Source: Paracoccaceae bacterium
GTDB taxonomy: Bacteria; Pseudomonadota; Alphaproteobacteria; Rhodobacterales; Rhodobacteraceae
DNA length: 64,000 nucleotides
Reading direction: 5' to 3'
NCBI GenBank assembly: GCA_014762635.1
Contig: JABURR010000058.1
Span: 1 to 64,000, forward strand
Each line of letters opens with the position of its first letter. Position 1 is the first letter of the stretch. A model generated the notes under the pieces. It saw only the letters and a program-made list of their open reading frames with translations. It was not told the DNA's origin and did no database searches. Positions 36,182-48,189 of the stretch are shown piece after piece. A program made the translations under genes and the position numbers.

Positions 36182-37558
36182 ATGGTTACTGGAAACAGAA
36201 TTCTAACAGTTTCATACGGAGCGTTCTCCTGCACGCTTGAAGGCTTCGAAGATCCATTCCTCGTGATGAGCAAGGTCGTCGACTACTTCAAGGAACTCGC
36301 GGCGCAGAACCCGTATTTCGGGGCCGATCCGGTCCAGCCGGATCCGCGTTATCTGGAAAGTCTTTCGCGTTCCAATGGTGTCGAGACACAGGCCGAGGTC
36401 AACGGGAACGAGGTGATCCTGCGGCAAAGCCCCGGCGCGGAGCTTCTGCGGGCGACCAGCGGAACCACCACCGAGGCGCGCAAGCCTTTCAACCTGGGCG
36501 TCGCGAAAGAGGAAGAAGACGAGCTTCAGCCCGATCTGGTTTCATCGGACGAAGACACCCTGATGGCGGATTCAGGATCCGATGATATCGATGACGAACA
36601 GGAAAACCTGCTTGACGTCCGGGACCAGGAAAAAGACCTGAAGCGTCCGGCGGCCTCGCGTCGGCGGGTGAAGAACAGCAGCTTTGGCATGCTTCTGAGC
36701 CGTATGGCCGCCGAGGAAAAGGCCCGGCACGAGGAAGAGCAGGCCAAGAAGACCGCGCATGGGACTGCGGATGAATTGCGCCGCGCCCTGAACTCGGTCG
36801 AGACGGAGTCCGAAGAGCCGGAGAACGCCTTCAGCGAATTCGCCGCCAGGCATGTCCCGAGCCCGGAGGAGGACGAGGAAGTCCTCGATCACATCCTGGC
36901 CGAGACCGACTCGCATTTCGAGGACGAGGCCGAAAACCGCCGCCGCTCGGCGATCGCCCATCTCAAGGCCGCGGTCGCCGCAACCAAGTCGGGGCAGGTT
37001 CCGGCAAGCGGCAAGGGCGGCATCGACGATTTCCGCGAGGATCTTGCCGCGGCGGTGAAGCCCGTTCGCGAAGAACCGCCGAAGACGAAAGCGCCGTTCA
37101 AGCTGGATGACTCGGGACAGCAAAAGCCCGAAAACCGGACCCGTTCCGAATGGTCCGAATCGCGTGTCAATCCGAGGCTTGAAGACACCCTGTTCAGCGA
37201 GACCTTCGGGGCAGAATCACCCTTCGGCGAGGAAATCGAGGAAGAATACGACGACAACCTCTTCCGCGGCAGCATCTCCTACGCGGATTTCGCCCAGCGG
37301 ATGGGCGTCGAGGATCTGCCTGACCTGATCGAAGCAGCGGCGGCCTACGTGACCTTCATCGAGGGCCGCAGCCAGATGACCCGCCCGCAGATCATGCGGC
37401 TGGTCACCAGCCTTGAAGGCTACGCCTTCCCGCGTGAGGACGGGCTTCGCGCCTTTGGCGTGCTGCTGCGGGACGGGCGCATCAAAAACTTGCGGCGCGG
37501 CTTGTTCGCGGTGTCGAGCAATACCAGATTCAGACCGGCAATGCGCGCGGTCGGCTAG
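36182..37558 (+). CDS. acidic conserved protein of unknown function
   Basis: A 458-residue soluble protein. The first ~55 residues (ILTVSYGAFSCTLEGFEDPF, then MSKVVDYFKELAAQNPYFG) look like a small folded domain seen in other Rhodobacteraceae proteins. A long charged, Glu/Asp/Lys-rich region (about 100-350) that is probably disordered with helical parts follows. The C-terminal ~90 residues (ISYADFAQRMGVEDLPDLIE, GRSQMTRPQIMRLV, then an RxGxLRR-like basic end) form a second compact domain. Start ATG 36182 rather than the GTGs at 36167/36170. I see no catalytic motif. Upstream is an AT-rich 200-base promoter region; a strong terminator follows. Confidence 0.75.
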   Translation: MVTGNRILTVSYGAFSCTLEGFEDPFLVMSKVVDYFKELAAQNPYFGADPVQPDPRYLESLSRSNGVETQAEVNGNEVILRQSPGAELLRATSGTTTEARKPFNLGVAKEEEDELQPDLVSSDEDTLMADSGSDDIDDEQENLLDVRDQEKDLKRPAASRRRVKNSSFGMLLSRMAAEEKARHEEEQAKKTAHGTADELRRALNSVETESEEPENAFSEFAARHVPSPEEDEEVLDHILAETDSHFEDEAENRRRSAIAHLKAAVAATKSGQVPASGKGGIDDFREDLAAAVKPVREEPPKTKAPFKLDDSGQQKPENRTRSEWSESRVNPRLEDTLFSETFGAESPFGEEIEEEYDDNLFRGSISYADFAQRMGVEDLPDLIEAAAAYVTFIEGRSQMTRPQIMRLVTSLEGYAFPREDGLRAFGVLLRDGRIKNLRRGLFAVSSNTRFRPAMRAVG

Positions 37559-37584
37559 AAGACCCTGGAAGGGGTCGGGGGCGG

Positions 37585-37619
37585 AAAGGCGGACTGGGCA
37601 GCTACCCTAGTCCGCCTTT
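37585..37619. terminator. bidirectional intrinsic terminator
   Basis: AAAGGCGGACT (37585-37595) pairs with AGTCCGCCTTT (37609-37619), with an inner GGG/CCC pair. It ends the plus-strand gene at 37558, and the last codon of the minus-strand DUF2842 gene lies within it. Confidence 0.88.
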
Positions 37620-37852
37620 CTATTTTCCTCGGAGGGGGGCGCGTCCGGATCGGCCTGACCGATTCCCCGGAAGACGGCCTTGAACGGCAGCGCCCAGACG
37701 ATGCCCAGCGCCACGTAGACGACGAATTCCAGCCAAAGCGGCGGGCGCTCGAGCCAATTCACCACAGTGACAGCCGCGACGATATAGGCAGGAAGCCCCA
37801 CCACCAGGATGAACAGCGACCAGCGCCGCCGGGCTTTGTAGCTCAGGGCCAT
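37607..37852 (-). CDS. DUF2842 small membrane protein
   Basis: An 81-residue protein with two transmembrane helices (LFILVVGLPAYIVAAVTVV and LEFVVYVALGIVWALPF) and a charged C-terminal tail. This matches DUF2842, a short alphaproteobacterial family of unknown role. Its start overlaps the purA stop by one base (TGATG), so it is translated with purA. Confidence 0.85.
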   Translation of the reverse strand: MALSYKARRRWSLFILVVGLPAYIVAAVTVVNWLERPPLWLEFVVYVALGIVWALPFKAVFRGIGQADPDAPPSEENRKAD

Positions 37853-39144
37853 CAGTCCGAGAACGGGTCGGTGACAAGGATCGTGTCGTCACGCTCGGGG
37901 CTGGTCGACAAGAGCGCCACGGGGCACTGGATCAGTTCCTCGATCCGGCGCACGTATTTCACCGCGGCGCCGGGAAGGTCAGCCCAGCTGCGGGCGCCCT
38001 CGGTCGATTCGCTCCAGCCTTCCATGGTCTCGTAGATCGGGGTGCAGCGGGCCTGCGCCTCGGCGGCGGTGGGCAGGTAATCCAGCCGCTCGCCGTCAAG
38101 CTCATACCCGGTACAGATCTTAAGCTCCTCGAACCCGTCCAGCACGTCGAGCTTGGTCAGCGCGATGCCGTTCACACCAGAAGTCGCGCAGGTCTGGCGC
38201 ACAAGAACCGCGTCGAACCAGCCGCAGCGGCGCTTCCGACCGGTTGTGGTGCCGAACTCATGGCCCCGTTCGCCCAGACGCTGGCCGTCGTCATCCAGCA
38301 GTTCCGTCGGGAACGGCCCCTCGCCCACGCGGGTGGTGTAGGCCTTGACGATTCCCAGCACGAAGTCGATCGCCCCCGGCCCAATCCCGGTGCCGGTGGC
38401 CGCCTGCCCGGCGATCACGTTCGAGGAGGTCACGAAGGGATAGGTACCGAAGTCGATATCCAGAAGCGCGCCCTGCGCCCCTTCGAACAGGATCCGGCGC
38501 CCGGCCTTGCGCTTTTCGTTCAGCACTTTCCAGACCGGCGCCGCGTATTCGAGGATCGCCGGGGCGATCTCGTTCAGCTGCGCGATCAAGGCGGCGCGGT
38601 CGATGGGTTCCAGCTCCAGCCCCCTGCGCAGCGCATCGTGATGCGCCAGCGCCCGGTCGACGCGCATTTCCAGAGTCTTCTGGTCGCCCAGGTCCGCAAC
38701 CCTGATCGAGCGGCGGCCAACCTTGTCCTCGTAGGCGGGGCCGATCCCGCGGCCGGTGGTGCCGATCTTGGCCACGCTGACAGCGGCCTCGCGCGCCCGG
38801 TCAAGTTCCCCGTGGAAGGGCAGGATCAGCGGCGTGTTCTCGGCGATCATCAGGCTTTCGGGAGTGATCTCGACGCCCTGCGCGCGGATCGTCTCGATCT
38901 CTTTCACGAGGTGCCAGGGGTCCAGCACCACACCATTGCCGATGACGCTCAGCTTGCCACCGCGCACCACGCCCGAAGGCAGCGCGTGCAGCTTGTAGAC
39001 CGTCCCGTCGATGACGAGCGTATGCCCGGCATTGTGACCGCCCTGAAAGCGCGCGATCACATCGGCACGCTCGCTCAGCCAGTCTACGATCTTGCCTTTA
39101 CCCTCGTCGCCCCACTGGGCGCCTACGACGACAACGTTGGCCAT
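37852..39144 (-). CDS. purA: adenylosuccinate synthetase
   Basis: Forms adenylosuccinate from IMP, aspartate and GTP on the way to AMP. The 430-residue reading starts at 39144 ([20 protein letters not shown]); WGDEGKGK is the GTP-binding loop, and [24 protein letters not shown] and the later [14 protein letters not shown] are family signatures. The frame extends further upstream but those codons are not conserved-looking. Confidence 0.97.
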   Translation of the reverse strand: MANVVVVGAQWGDEGKGKIVDWLSERADVIARFQGGHNAGHTLVIDGTVYKLHALPSGVVRGGKLSVIGNGVVLDPWHLVKEIETIRAQGVEITPESLMIAENTPLILPFHGELDRAREAAVSVAKIGTTGRGIGPAYEDKVGRRSIRVADLGDQKTLEMRVDRALAHHDALRRGLELEPIDRAALIAQLNEIAPAILEYAAPVWKVLNEKRKAGRRILFEGAQGALLDIDFGTYPFVTSSNVIAGQAATGTGIGPGAIDFVLGIVKAYTTRVGEGPFPTELLDDDGQRLGERGHEFGTTTGRKRRCGWFDAVLVRQTCATSGVNGIALTKLDVLDGFEELKICTGYELDGERLDYLPTAAEAQARCTPIYETMEGWSESTEGARSWADLPGAAVKYVRRIEELIQCPVALLSTSPERDDTILVTDPFSD

Positions 39145-39279
39145 GATACTCCCCGATCGTCGGAAAACCCGCGCCGGTATAGCGACAGCCGCGCCCATGT
39201 GAAACAGCAAATTCGTCGCGGGGCTGGACAGACCCCGGGCAATCGGCTCAGGATTAGCGCAAAATCAAGCGGAGCATTC

Positions 39280-39675
39280 ATGAGCTTTCTTCTGCGCTGG
39301 CTTTTCGCCTTCGTCCTGATCGCGGCGACCTTCAACCCGACCCAGTGGAACTACACCCGCTGGGCGATGAACAACTACTCCGAGCAACTGTCCATCACGG
39401 TGTTGCTGGGGCTCATTCTACTGGTGGGCTACATCATCTACCTGCGCGCCACGCTGCGCTCGATCGGAGCTTTCGGCATGGGCCTGGTGGCGGCCGTGGT
39501 CGCCGCGCTGGTCTGGGTGATGGCCGACCTGGGGCTGCTTTCGCTGGAAAACCCTACGCTCAACACCTGGATCGCCATCTTCGCCCTGTCGATCGTGCTG
39601 GGCGTCGGGCTTAGCTGGTCCTTCGTGCGCCGTGCCCTTTCGGGCCAGTACGACGTGGACGAGACCGACGAATAA
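39280..39675 (+). CDS. DUF6524-like four-helix membrane protein
   Basis: A 131-residue protein with four hydrophobic helices. The opening MSFLLRWLFAFVLIAATFNP then YTRWAMNNY, and the acidic tail QYDVDETDE, fit what I recall as DUF6524 in Rhodobacteraceae. Function unknown. GGAG lies 9 bases upstream of the ATG. It precedes secG on the same strand by 80 bases and is divergent from purA. Confidence 0.72.
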   Translation: MSFLLRWLFAFVLIAATFNPTQWNYTRWAMNNYSEQLSITVLLGLILLVGYIIYLRATLRSIGAFGMGLVAAVVAALVWVMADLGLLSLENPTLNTWIAIFALSIVLGVGLSWSFVRRALSGQYDVDETDE

Positions 39676-39755
39676 GCACCCCTGTGGGCATCCGGGGGGT
39701 TGCGGCGCAAGGCCCGACCTTCTAGATACGCGCTGATAATCTTGGAAGGTCGAAG

Positions 39756-40115
39756 ATGGAAAACGTCATCCTTGTGATCCACCTGATGCTCGCGCTGACG
39801 CTGATCGTTGTGGTGCTTCTCCAGCGTTCCGAAGGCGGTGGCCTCGGAATGGGCGGCGGCGGCGGCGGTGCCGTGTCGTCCCGCGGGGCGGCAACGGCGC
39901 TCGGCAAGATCACCTGGGCCCTGGCTATCGGGTTTCTCGTGACCTCGATGACGCTCACCATCATCGCCGCACAGAAGTCGGCCGGCAGTTCCGTGATCGA
40001 CCGCCTTGGGGACGAGGCGCCCGCCGACTCCTCCGTCCCGGCGCTGCCCGGGGGCGAGGGGCTACTGCCGCCCTCGGCAGGCGACGCGCCGCTCACGCCG
40101 CCGCGCGCGGACTGA
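39756..40115 (+). CDS. secG: preprotein translocase subunit SecG
   Basis: Small SecYEG subunit that supports protein export at the cytoplasmic membrane. 119 residues: two membrane helices (VILVIHLMLALTLIVVVLLQ and ITWALAIGFLVTSMTLTIIA) linked by the Gly-rich conserved loop RSEGGGLGMGGGGGG, then an alpha-proteobacterial Pro/Ala-rich tail. Followed by a strong terminator, so secG ends its own unit before pyrG. Confidence 0.95.
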   Translation: MENVILVIHLMLALTLIVVVLLQRSEGGGLGMGGGGGGAVSSRGAATALGKITWALAIGFLVTSMTLTIIAAQKSAGSSVIDRLGDEAPADSSVPALPGGEGLLPPSAGDAPLTPPRAD

Positions 40116-40155
40116 TCGCCAGAGTCCCGGCGCTGTTCTTGGCGCCCCGATATAC

Positions 40156-40182
40156 CGCGCGGCCCAACGGGCCGCGCGTTTT
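40156..40182 (+). terminator. intrinsic terminator after secG
   Basis: A 10-base perfect stem CGCGCGGCCC / GGGCCGCGCG with an AAC loop (40156-40178), followed by TTTT. Confidence 0.9.
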
Positions 40183-40429
40183 CGTTCAGGCCCGAGAATC
40201 TCCAGGAAACCCTGATTTCATGGGAAGAAATCTCCCCTGATCCGCGGCAGGCCGCAACACAAACGGGCGCGTATATCTGCCCCCCGCCCGAGAGTGAAGC
40301 CCCAAGTTTTCGGTGCTTGCGGGTTGTTCCGCTGGCCGATTTCGGGTAACCATCAAACCCCGTGAGCAGGCGCGGATCGGCTGTCGCCGCCGCCCGGAAA
40401 AACCGGACCGCACGGGGAATAAGTACACA
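40183..40429. other. intergenic region between secG terminator and pyrG
   Basis: About 250 bases with no gene. It must hold the pyrG promoter; a TTGTTC ... TAACCA pair with 17-base spacing near 40325-40355 is a weak candidate. No riboswitch motif or clear operator is visible. Confidence 0.5.
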
Positions 40430-42073
40430 ATGGCACGTTATGTTTTCATCACCGGCGGTGTGGTTTCGTCGCTTGGCAAGGGCCTCGCGTCGGCCGCGCT
40501 CGGGGCGCTTCTGCAGGCCCGGGGCTTCTCGGTCCGGCTGCGCAAGCTCGACCCCTACCTGAACGTCGATCCGGGCACCATGAGCCCCTTCGAACATGGC
40601 GAGGTCTTCGTCACCGACGACGGCGCGGAAACCGACCTGGACCTGGGCCATTACGAACGCTTCACCGGCGTTTCGGCGCGCAAGACCGATTCCATCTCCT
40701 CGGGCCGGATCTATTCCAACGTGCTCGAGAAGGAACGCCGCGGCGACTACCTCGGCAAGACGATCCAGGTGATTCCCCACGTCACCAACGAGATCAAGGA
40801 TTTCATCTCGATCGGCGATGACGAGGTCGATTTCATGCTCTGCGAGATCGGCGGCACCGTCGGAGATATCGAGGGCCTGCCCTTCTTCGAGGCGATCCGC
40901 CAGTTCGGTCAGGACAAGCCGCGCGGTCAGTGCGTCTTCATGCACCTGACGCTGCTGCCGTGGATCGCGGCCTCGGGCGAACTCAAGACCAAGCCCACGC
41001 AGCACTCGGTCAAGGAACTGCGCTCCATCGGCATCGCGCCCGACATCCTCGTCTGCCGTTCCGAACGCCCGATCCCCGAGAAAGAGCGCCAGAAGCTTGC
41101 GCTGTTCTGCAACGTGCGCCCCGACAGCGTGATCGCCGCCTATGACCTGAAGTCGATCTACGAGGCCCCGCTGGCCTATCACCGCGAGGGGCTGGACCAG
41201 GCGGTGCTGGACGCGTTCCAGATCAGCCCGGCCCCCAAGCCCGACCTCAGCCGCTGGGAAGACGTCTATGACCGCGTTTTCCACGCCGAGGGCGAAGTGC
41301 GCGTGGCCATTGTCGGCAAGTACACCCAGCTCGAGGACGCCTACAAATCCATCGCCGAGGCGCTGACCCACGGCGGTATGGCGAACCGGGTGAAGGTGAA
41401 GGCCGAGTGGATCGACGCCGAGATCTTCGACCGCGAGGACCCGGCCCCCTACCTGGAAAACTTCCACGCCATCCTGGTGCCCGGCGGCTTTGGCGAGCGT
41501 GGCACCGAAGGCAAGATCAAGGCCGCGCAATTCGCGCGCGAAAAGCAGATCCCCTACCTGGGCATCTGCCTCGGCATGCAGATGGCGGTGATCGAGGCGG
41601 CCCGGAACATGGCGGACCTGTCCGACGCCGGGTCCGAGGAATTCGACCACGAGGCCGGCAAGCGCCGCTTCACCCCCGTGGTCTACCACCTCAAGGAATG
41701 GGTGCAGGGCAACCACATGGTCGAACGCAAGGTCGACGATGACAAGGGCGGCACCATGCGGCTAGGCTCCTACACCGCGCATCTGACCAAAGGCTCCCGC
41801 GTGGCCCAGGTCTACGGCGCGACCGAGATCCAGGAACGCCACCGCCACCGCTACGAGGTGGACATCAAGTACCGCGACAAGCTCGAGGCCTGCGGACTGG
41901 TGTTCTCGGGCATGTCCCCCGACGGCCGCCTCCCCGAGATCGTCGAACACCGCGACCACCCCTGGTTCATCGGCGTCCAGTTCCACCCGGAACTGAAATC
42001 GAAACCCTTCGAGCCGCACCCGCTGTTCAAGGATTTCATCCGCGCCGCCAAGGAAGGGGAGCGGTTGGTCTAG
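40430..42073 (+). CDS. pyrG: CTP synthase
   Basis: Makes CTP from UTP, ATP and glutamine. The 547-residue reading from ATG 40430 ([18 protein letters not shown]) holds the synthetase domain ([31 protein letters not shown]) and the glutamine amidotransferase domain ([16 protein letters not shown] with the nucleophile Cys, [19 protein letters not shown] with His and Glu). Normal length. An unusual direct-repeat stretch follows it. Confidence 0.97.
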   Translation: MARYVFITGGVVSSLGKGLASAALGALLQARGFSVRLRKLDPYLNVDPGTMSPFEHGEVFVTDDGAETDLDLGHYERFTGVSARKTDSISSGRIYSNVLEKERRGDYLGKTIQVIPHVTNEIKDFISIGDDEVDFMLCEIGGTVGDIEGLPFFEAIRQFGQDKPRGQCVFMHLTLLPWIAASGELKTKPTQHSVKELRSIGIAPDILVCRSERPIPEKERQKLALFCNVRPDSVIAAYDLKSIYEAPLAYHREGLDQAVLDAFQISPAPKPDLSRWEDVYDRVFHAEGEVRVAIVGKYTQLEDAYKSIAEALTHGGMANRVKVKAEWIDAEIFDREDPAPYLENFHAILVPGGFGERGTEGKIKAAQFAREKQIPYLGICLGMQMAVIEAARNMADLSDAGSEEFDHEAGKRRFTPVVYHLKEWVQGNHMVERKVDDDKGGTMRLGSYTAHLTKGSRVAQVYGATEIQERHRHRYEVDIKYRDKLEACGLVFSGMSPDGRLPEIVEHRDHPWFIGVQFHPELKSKPFEPHPLFKDFIRAAKEGERLV

Positions 42074-42095
42074 GGGCCACGCAGTTGGCCGATCC

Positions 42096-42117
42096 GTAGG
42101 GCGGGCTTCAGCCCGCC
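42096..42117 (+). repeat. REP-like GTAG hairpin
   Basis: GTAG followed by GGCGGGCT-TC-AGCCCGCC, an 8-base perfect stem with a 2-base loop. A GTAG tetranucleotide at the foot of a short hairpin is the layout of REP elements mobilised by RAYT/TnpA-REP transposases. Other copies would lie outside this window. Confidence 0.55.
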
Positions 42118-42172
42118 GCCTCTCTTCCAGCCAACCGGGGACCTGTCGACTCCTAACCGAACCGGACCAAAG

Positions 42173-42211
42173 TCCGATGAAAGTCCGATAGAATTCCGAT
42201 GGTTTTCCGAT
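42173..42211. repeat. four TCCGAT repeats at exact 11-bp period
   Basis: TCCGAT occurs at 42173, 42184, 42195 and 42206. The first two units are AAAGTCCGATG-like; the later two diverge outside the hexamer. Spacing of one helical turn puts all copies on one DNA face. The stretch lies between the convergent 3' ends of pyrG and the GH13 gene. Confidence 0.85.
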
Positions 42212-42227
42212 TTGGGTTTTGGCCCCC

Positions 42228-44600
42228 TCAGCCCGTCTTGCGGGTGAAGACGAGCCCCATGGAATCGCGCAGGGTGATGGGGCCGCCGAGGTAGTCCGAG
42301 CCGATGCCGGGGGTGCGCAGCGCGACCTCCCAGCCGAAGCCCTCAAGCCCCGGAATCGGCAGTCTCAGCGGGTCGATCTCCCCGGTTTCCTTGCCCTCCA
42401 TGTGCAGGATCGAGAAGACCTGCTCGCCATCGGGGCCATTCCGCAGCGAGGTGAAAACCGTGCGCCCGTTCAAGGGGCGCAGGTAGTCGAACTGGTCCCC
42501 CGCGCCGTAATTGTCGCGCAGCCACGGCCGCGCCCGGCGGAAGTTGCGCAGGTTCAGCATGAAGTCGCATTGGGCTGGATCGAGCGAGGAAAGCGAATGC
42601 GAGACATTGCAGTAATCATGCATGTCATCCATCCAGGCCCGCGCGATTTCCTTCAGGTTATCAACGGTATAGGCCTCGGGCCCCGCAAGCGGCGGTTCGG
42701 CCTGATTGAGTAGCCGCGCGATTTCCTCAAGGGTGTACTCGGTCACCTCCACCAGCGCGGGGAGGAACTCGAAGAACCGCGCCAGGTCGGCGCGCGTCTC
42801 ATAACCCATCTCTTTCAGGCGGCGGAAATTCGACGGGATCGAGTAGCTGTATTCGTCCACCTGCCATTTCAGGCTAATCGCCTCTTCCGCCACGACCTTG
42901 ACGCCGTAGCGGTCGTCCTGGTTTCGGATGAAGCCCCAGCTTGCCCGCGCCGCGGCGTTGAGGAAATCCATGGGCACGCCCGGCATCGCCACATAGGTCA
43001 GCATCGAGACCGCCGGGTTGTCATAGGCCTTGTCGAGGATCTCCATCCGGCTCTCGCCCAGCCGGGTGTTGACGTTCATCTTCGGGCTGACCTGCGTCCC
43101 GCGCCTGAGCGTGTCATGGTTCGACGTGCCCGAGATCCAGTGCGAGCCGACCTCGACCATCTCCTTGATTCTCCAGAACTTCGACAGCCAGAACGTATAG
43201 AGGAACGGCGTGTTGTGGGCGAAGGTCAGCGGCCCCCACTGAAACACGTCCGCGTCGCGCTGGCTTTCGATGACCGAACGGTAGGAGGAACTCAGCTCCC
43301 AGTCCTCGTCCGGCCAGGGGCGGCCATCCTCGAAGATGAACCAGGGGCGATAGGCGGTGCCCGCAACCTGCTGTTCGACATCGGCCATGAGTTGCAGGTA
43401 GTCGTCGTCGTGACGCAATTCCTGCGCAGCGGCGTCCCACCATTTGAAATCCTGCGCACCATCCACGCGCACCCCGTCGGCGCCGAAATCCACCTTACGG
43501 CGCTGCATCTCGAGCAGGATCGCCCGCACCGCCGGGTTCTGGTAATCCATGTTCTGGCCGTACATGTTCGGCCCGGCGAAGTAATGCCCCGGCAGCGCCC
43601 GCAGGCCCTGATTGTCGGAATGACCAAACACCACGTCGAATATCAACTGCTTGGGCCTGGTCGGGAAATTGTGCAGCGCGGCGGCGAAATCCACCAGCTC
43701 ATCAGGCCGTCCGCTTTCCAGCAGCACCGGGTTCACCGCGCCCATGCCCGAGATCACCACGTCATAACCCCAGTTGGTGGTGTCAGGTCGGGTGAGGGAA
43801 ACGGTGACCTCTGCGTCATCCCCGCCGCTTTCCTGCCAGAAATCCGGCCCGGTCTCGTAGACCGTGGTGGGTTCCACCGGCAGCAGCTGCACCGCGTCAT
43901 AGCCTAGGAAAAGCTGGTCGGCGGGCTCCAGCGGCAGCCCCTTCTTGACCCGCTCCGACAGGCGCTCATAGGCGCGGGTCAGACTTGCCAGCGTGCCGCC
44001 CGCCGTGGCGGTGGGCACGTGAAGTTGCAGGATATTTACCGGCGGGCCGAACTTGTGCGGCGCCTCGCCCTCCAGCGCTTCCCAATAGGCCCGATCCGAG
44101 CGGCGCTTCTGCATCTCGGCCACGTCGTAAAGCTCTGCCGGGGCGAAGGCGCCAAAGGGCAGCGACATGGCCAGCGGGTCGAAGATCCGGTGCCAAGCGC
44201 CTTCGGCGTCGCGCCAGCAGAGCGCGTAGAAATCACCCCCCTGCTCGCGCGTGCCCGCGATCATGCCTCGCACGGCGGCAAAGCAATGGGCCTCGTAGCG
44301 GGCCACGGGAAGGTAGGCACGCTCGAACCGGATGTCCTGGTGCGCACGGGTCAGATCCAGCGGCTCGGCAGGCGACAGCACCTCGAGGAAGATGTCCCCC
44401 TCTGGCACGCGCTGGTCCAGCAGCTCCGGCGTCCAGAAGCCGAAGGTCGCCAACTCGCCCTCCACATGACCGCCCAGCTTGCGAGCGATGGCGCGTTCGG
44501 CGTCGAACAGGGTCTCGGCAGTGTTGTGCAACCGGCGGCATTCATTCGCCAGCGCGTGGGCGGCGTCCAGATCTGCGGTGATACGCTCACTCAGTGTCAT
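42228..44600 (-). CDS. gghA: GH13 glycosidase, probable glucosylglycerol hydrolase
   Basis: A 790-residue GH13-type enzyme. The (beta/alpha)8 core shows the nucleophile Asp in GADGVRVDGAQDF, the acid/base Glu in WFIFEDGRPWP and the third acid in ISGTSNHDTLRRG. The long N-terminal part and the NMYGQNMDYQNP segment resemble cyanobacterial glucosylglycerol hydrolase (Slr1670/GghA) as I remember it, rather than amylase, GlgX or GlgE. It would split 2-O-glucosylglycerol, a salt-stress compatible solute, into glucose and glycerol; a sucrose- or glucan-acting enzyme is the alternative. It is last in the glycogen cluster, 68 bases after pgm, behind an intrinsic terminator. GAGGA precedes the ATG. Confidence 0.7.
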   Translation of the reverse strand: MTLSERITADLDAAHALANECRRLHNTAETLFDAERAIARKLGGHVEGELATFGFWTPELLDQRVPEGDIFLEVLSPAEPLDLTRAHQDIRFERAYLPVARYEAHCFAAVRGMIAGTREQGGDFYALCWRDAEGAWHRIFDPLAMSLPFGAFAPAELYDVAEMQKRRSDRAYWEALEGEAPHKFGPPVNILQLHVPTATAGGTLASLTRAYERLSERVKKGLPLEPADQLFLGYDAVQLLPVEPTTVYETGPDFWQESGGDDAEVTVSLTRPDTTNWGYDVVISGMGAVNPVLLESGRPDELVDFAAALHNFPTRPKQLIFDVVFGHSDNQGLRALPGHYFAGPNMYGQNMDYQNPAVRAILLEMQRRKVDFGADGVRVDGAQDFKWWDAAAQELRHDDDYLQLMADVEQQVAGTAYRPWFIFEDGRPWPDEDWELSSSYRSVIESQRDADVFQWGPLTFAHNTPFLYTFWLSKFWRIKEMVEVGSHWISGTSNHDTLRRGTQVSPKMNVNTRLGESRMEILDKAYDNPAVSMLTYVAMPGVPMDFLNAAARASWGFIRNQDDRYGVKVVAEEAISLKWQVDEYSYSIPSNFRRLKEMGYETRADLARFFEFLPALVEVTEYTLEEIARLLNQAEPPLAGPEAYTVDNLKEIARAWMDDMHDYCNVSHSLSSLDPAQCDFMLNLRNFRRARPWLRDNYGAGDQFDYLRPLNGRTVFTSLRNGPDGEQVFSILHMEGKETGEIDPLRLPIPGLEGFGWEVALRTPGIGSDYLGGPITLRDSMGLVFTRKTG

Positions 44601-44612
44601 GGGTCCTCATCC

Positions 44613-44648
44613 AAAAAAAGGGTGGCGGGCGGCGTTGCGCCCGCCACC
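44613..44648 (-). terminator. intrinsic terminator between pgm and the GH13 gene
   Basis: Minus strand: GGTGGCGGGC (44639-44648) pairs with GCCCGCCACC (44621-44630), followed by seven T (44613-44619). It ends only 12 bases before the GH13 start codon, so most transcripts from the glycogen operon should stop here. Confidence 0.88.
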
Positions 44649-44668
44649 TGAATTACATCCTCGATCCC

Positions 44669-48185
<3,517 letters not shown>

Positions 48186-48189
<4 letters not shown>

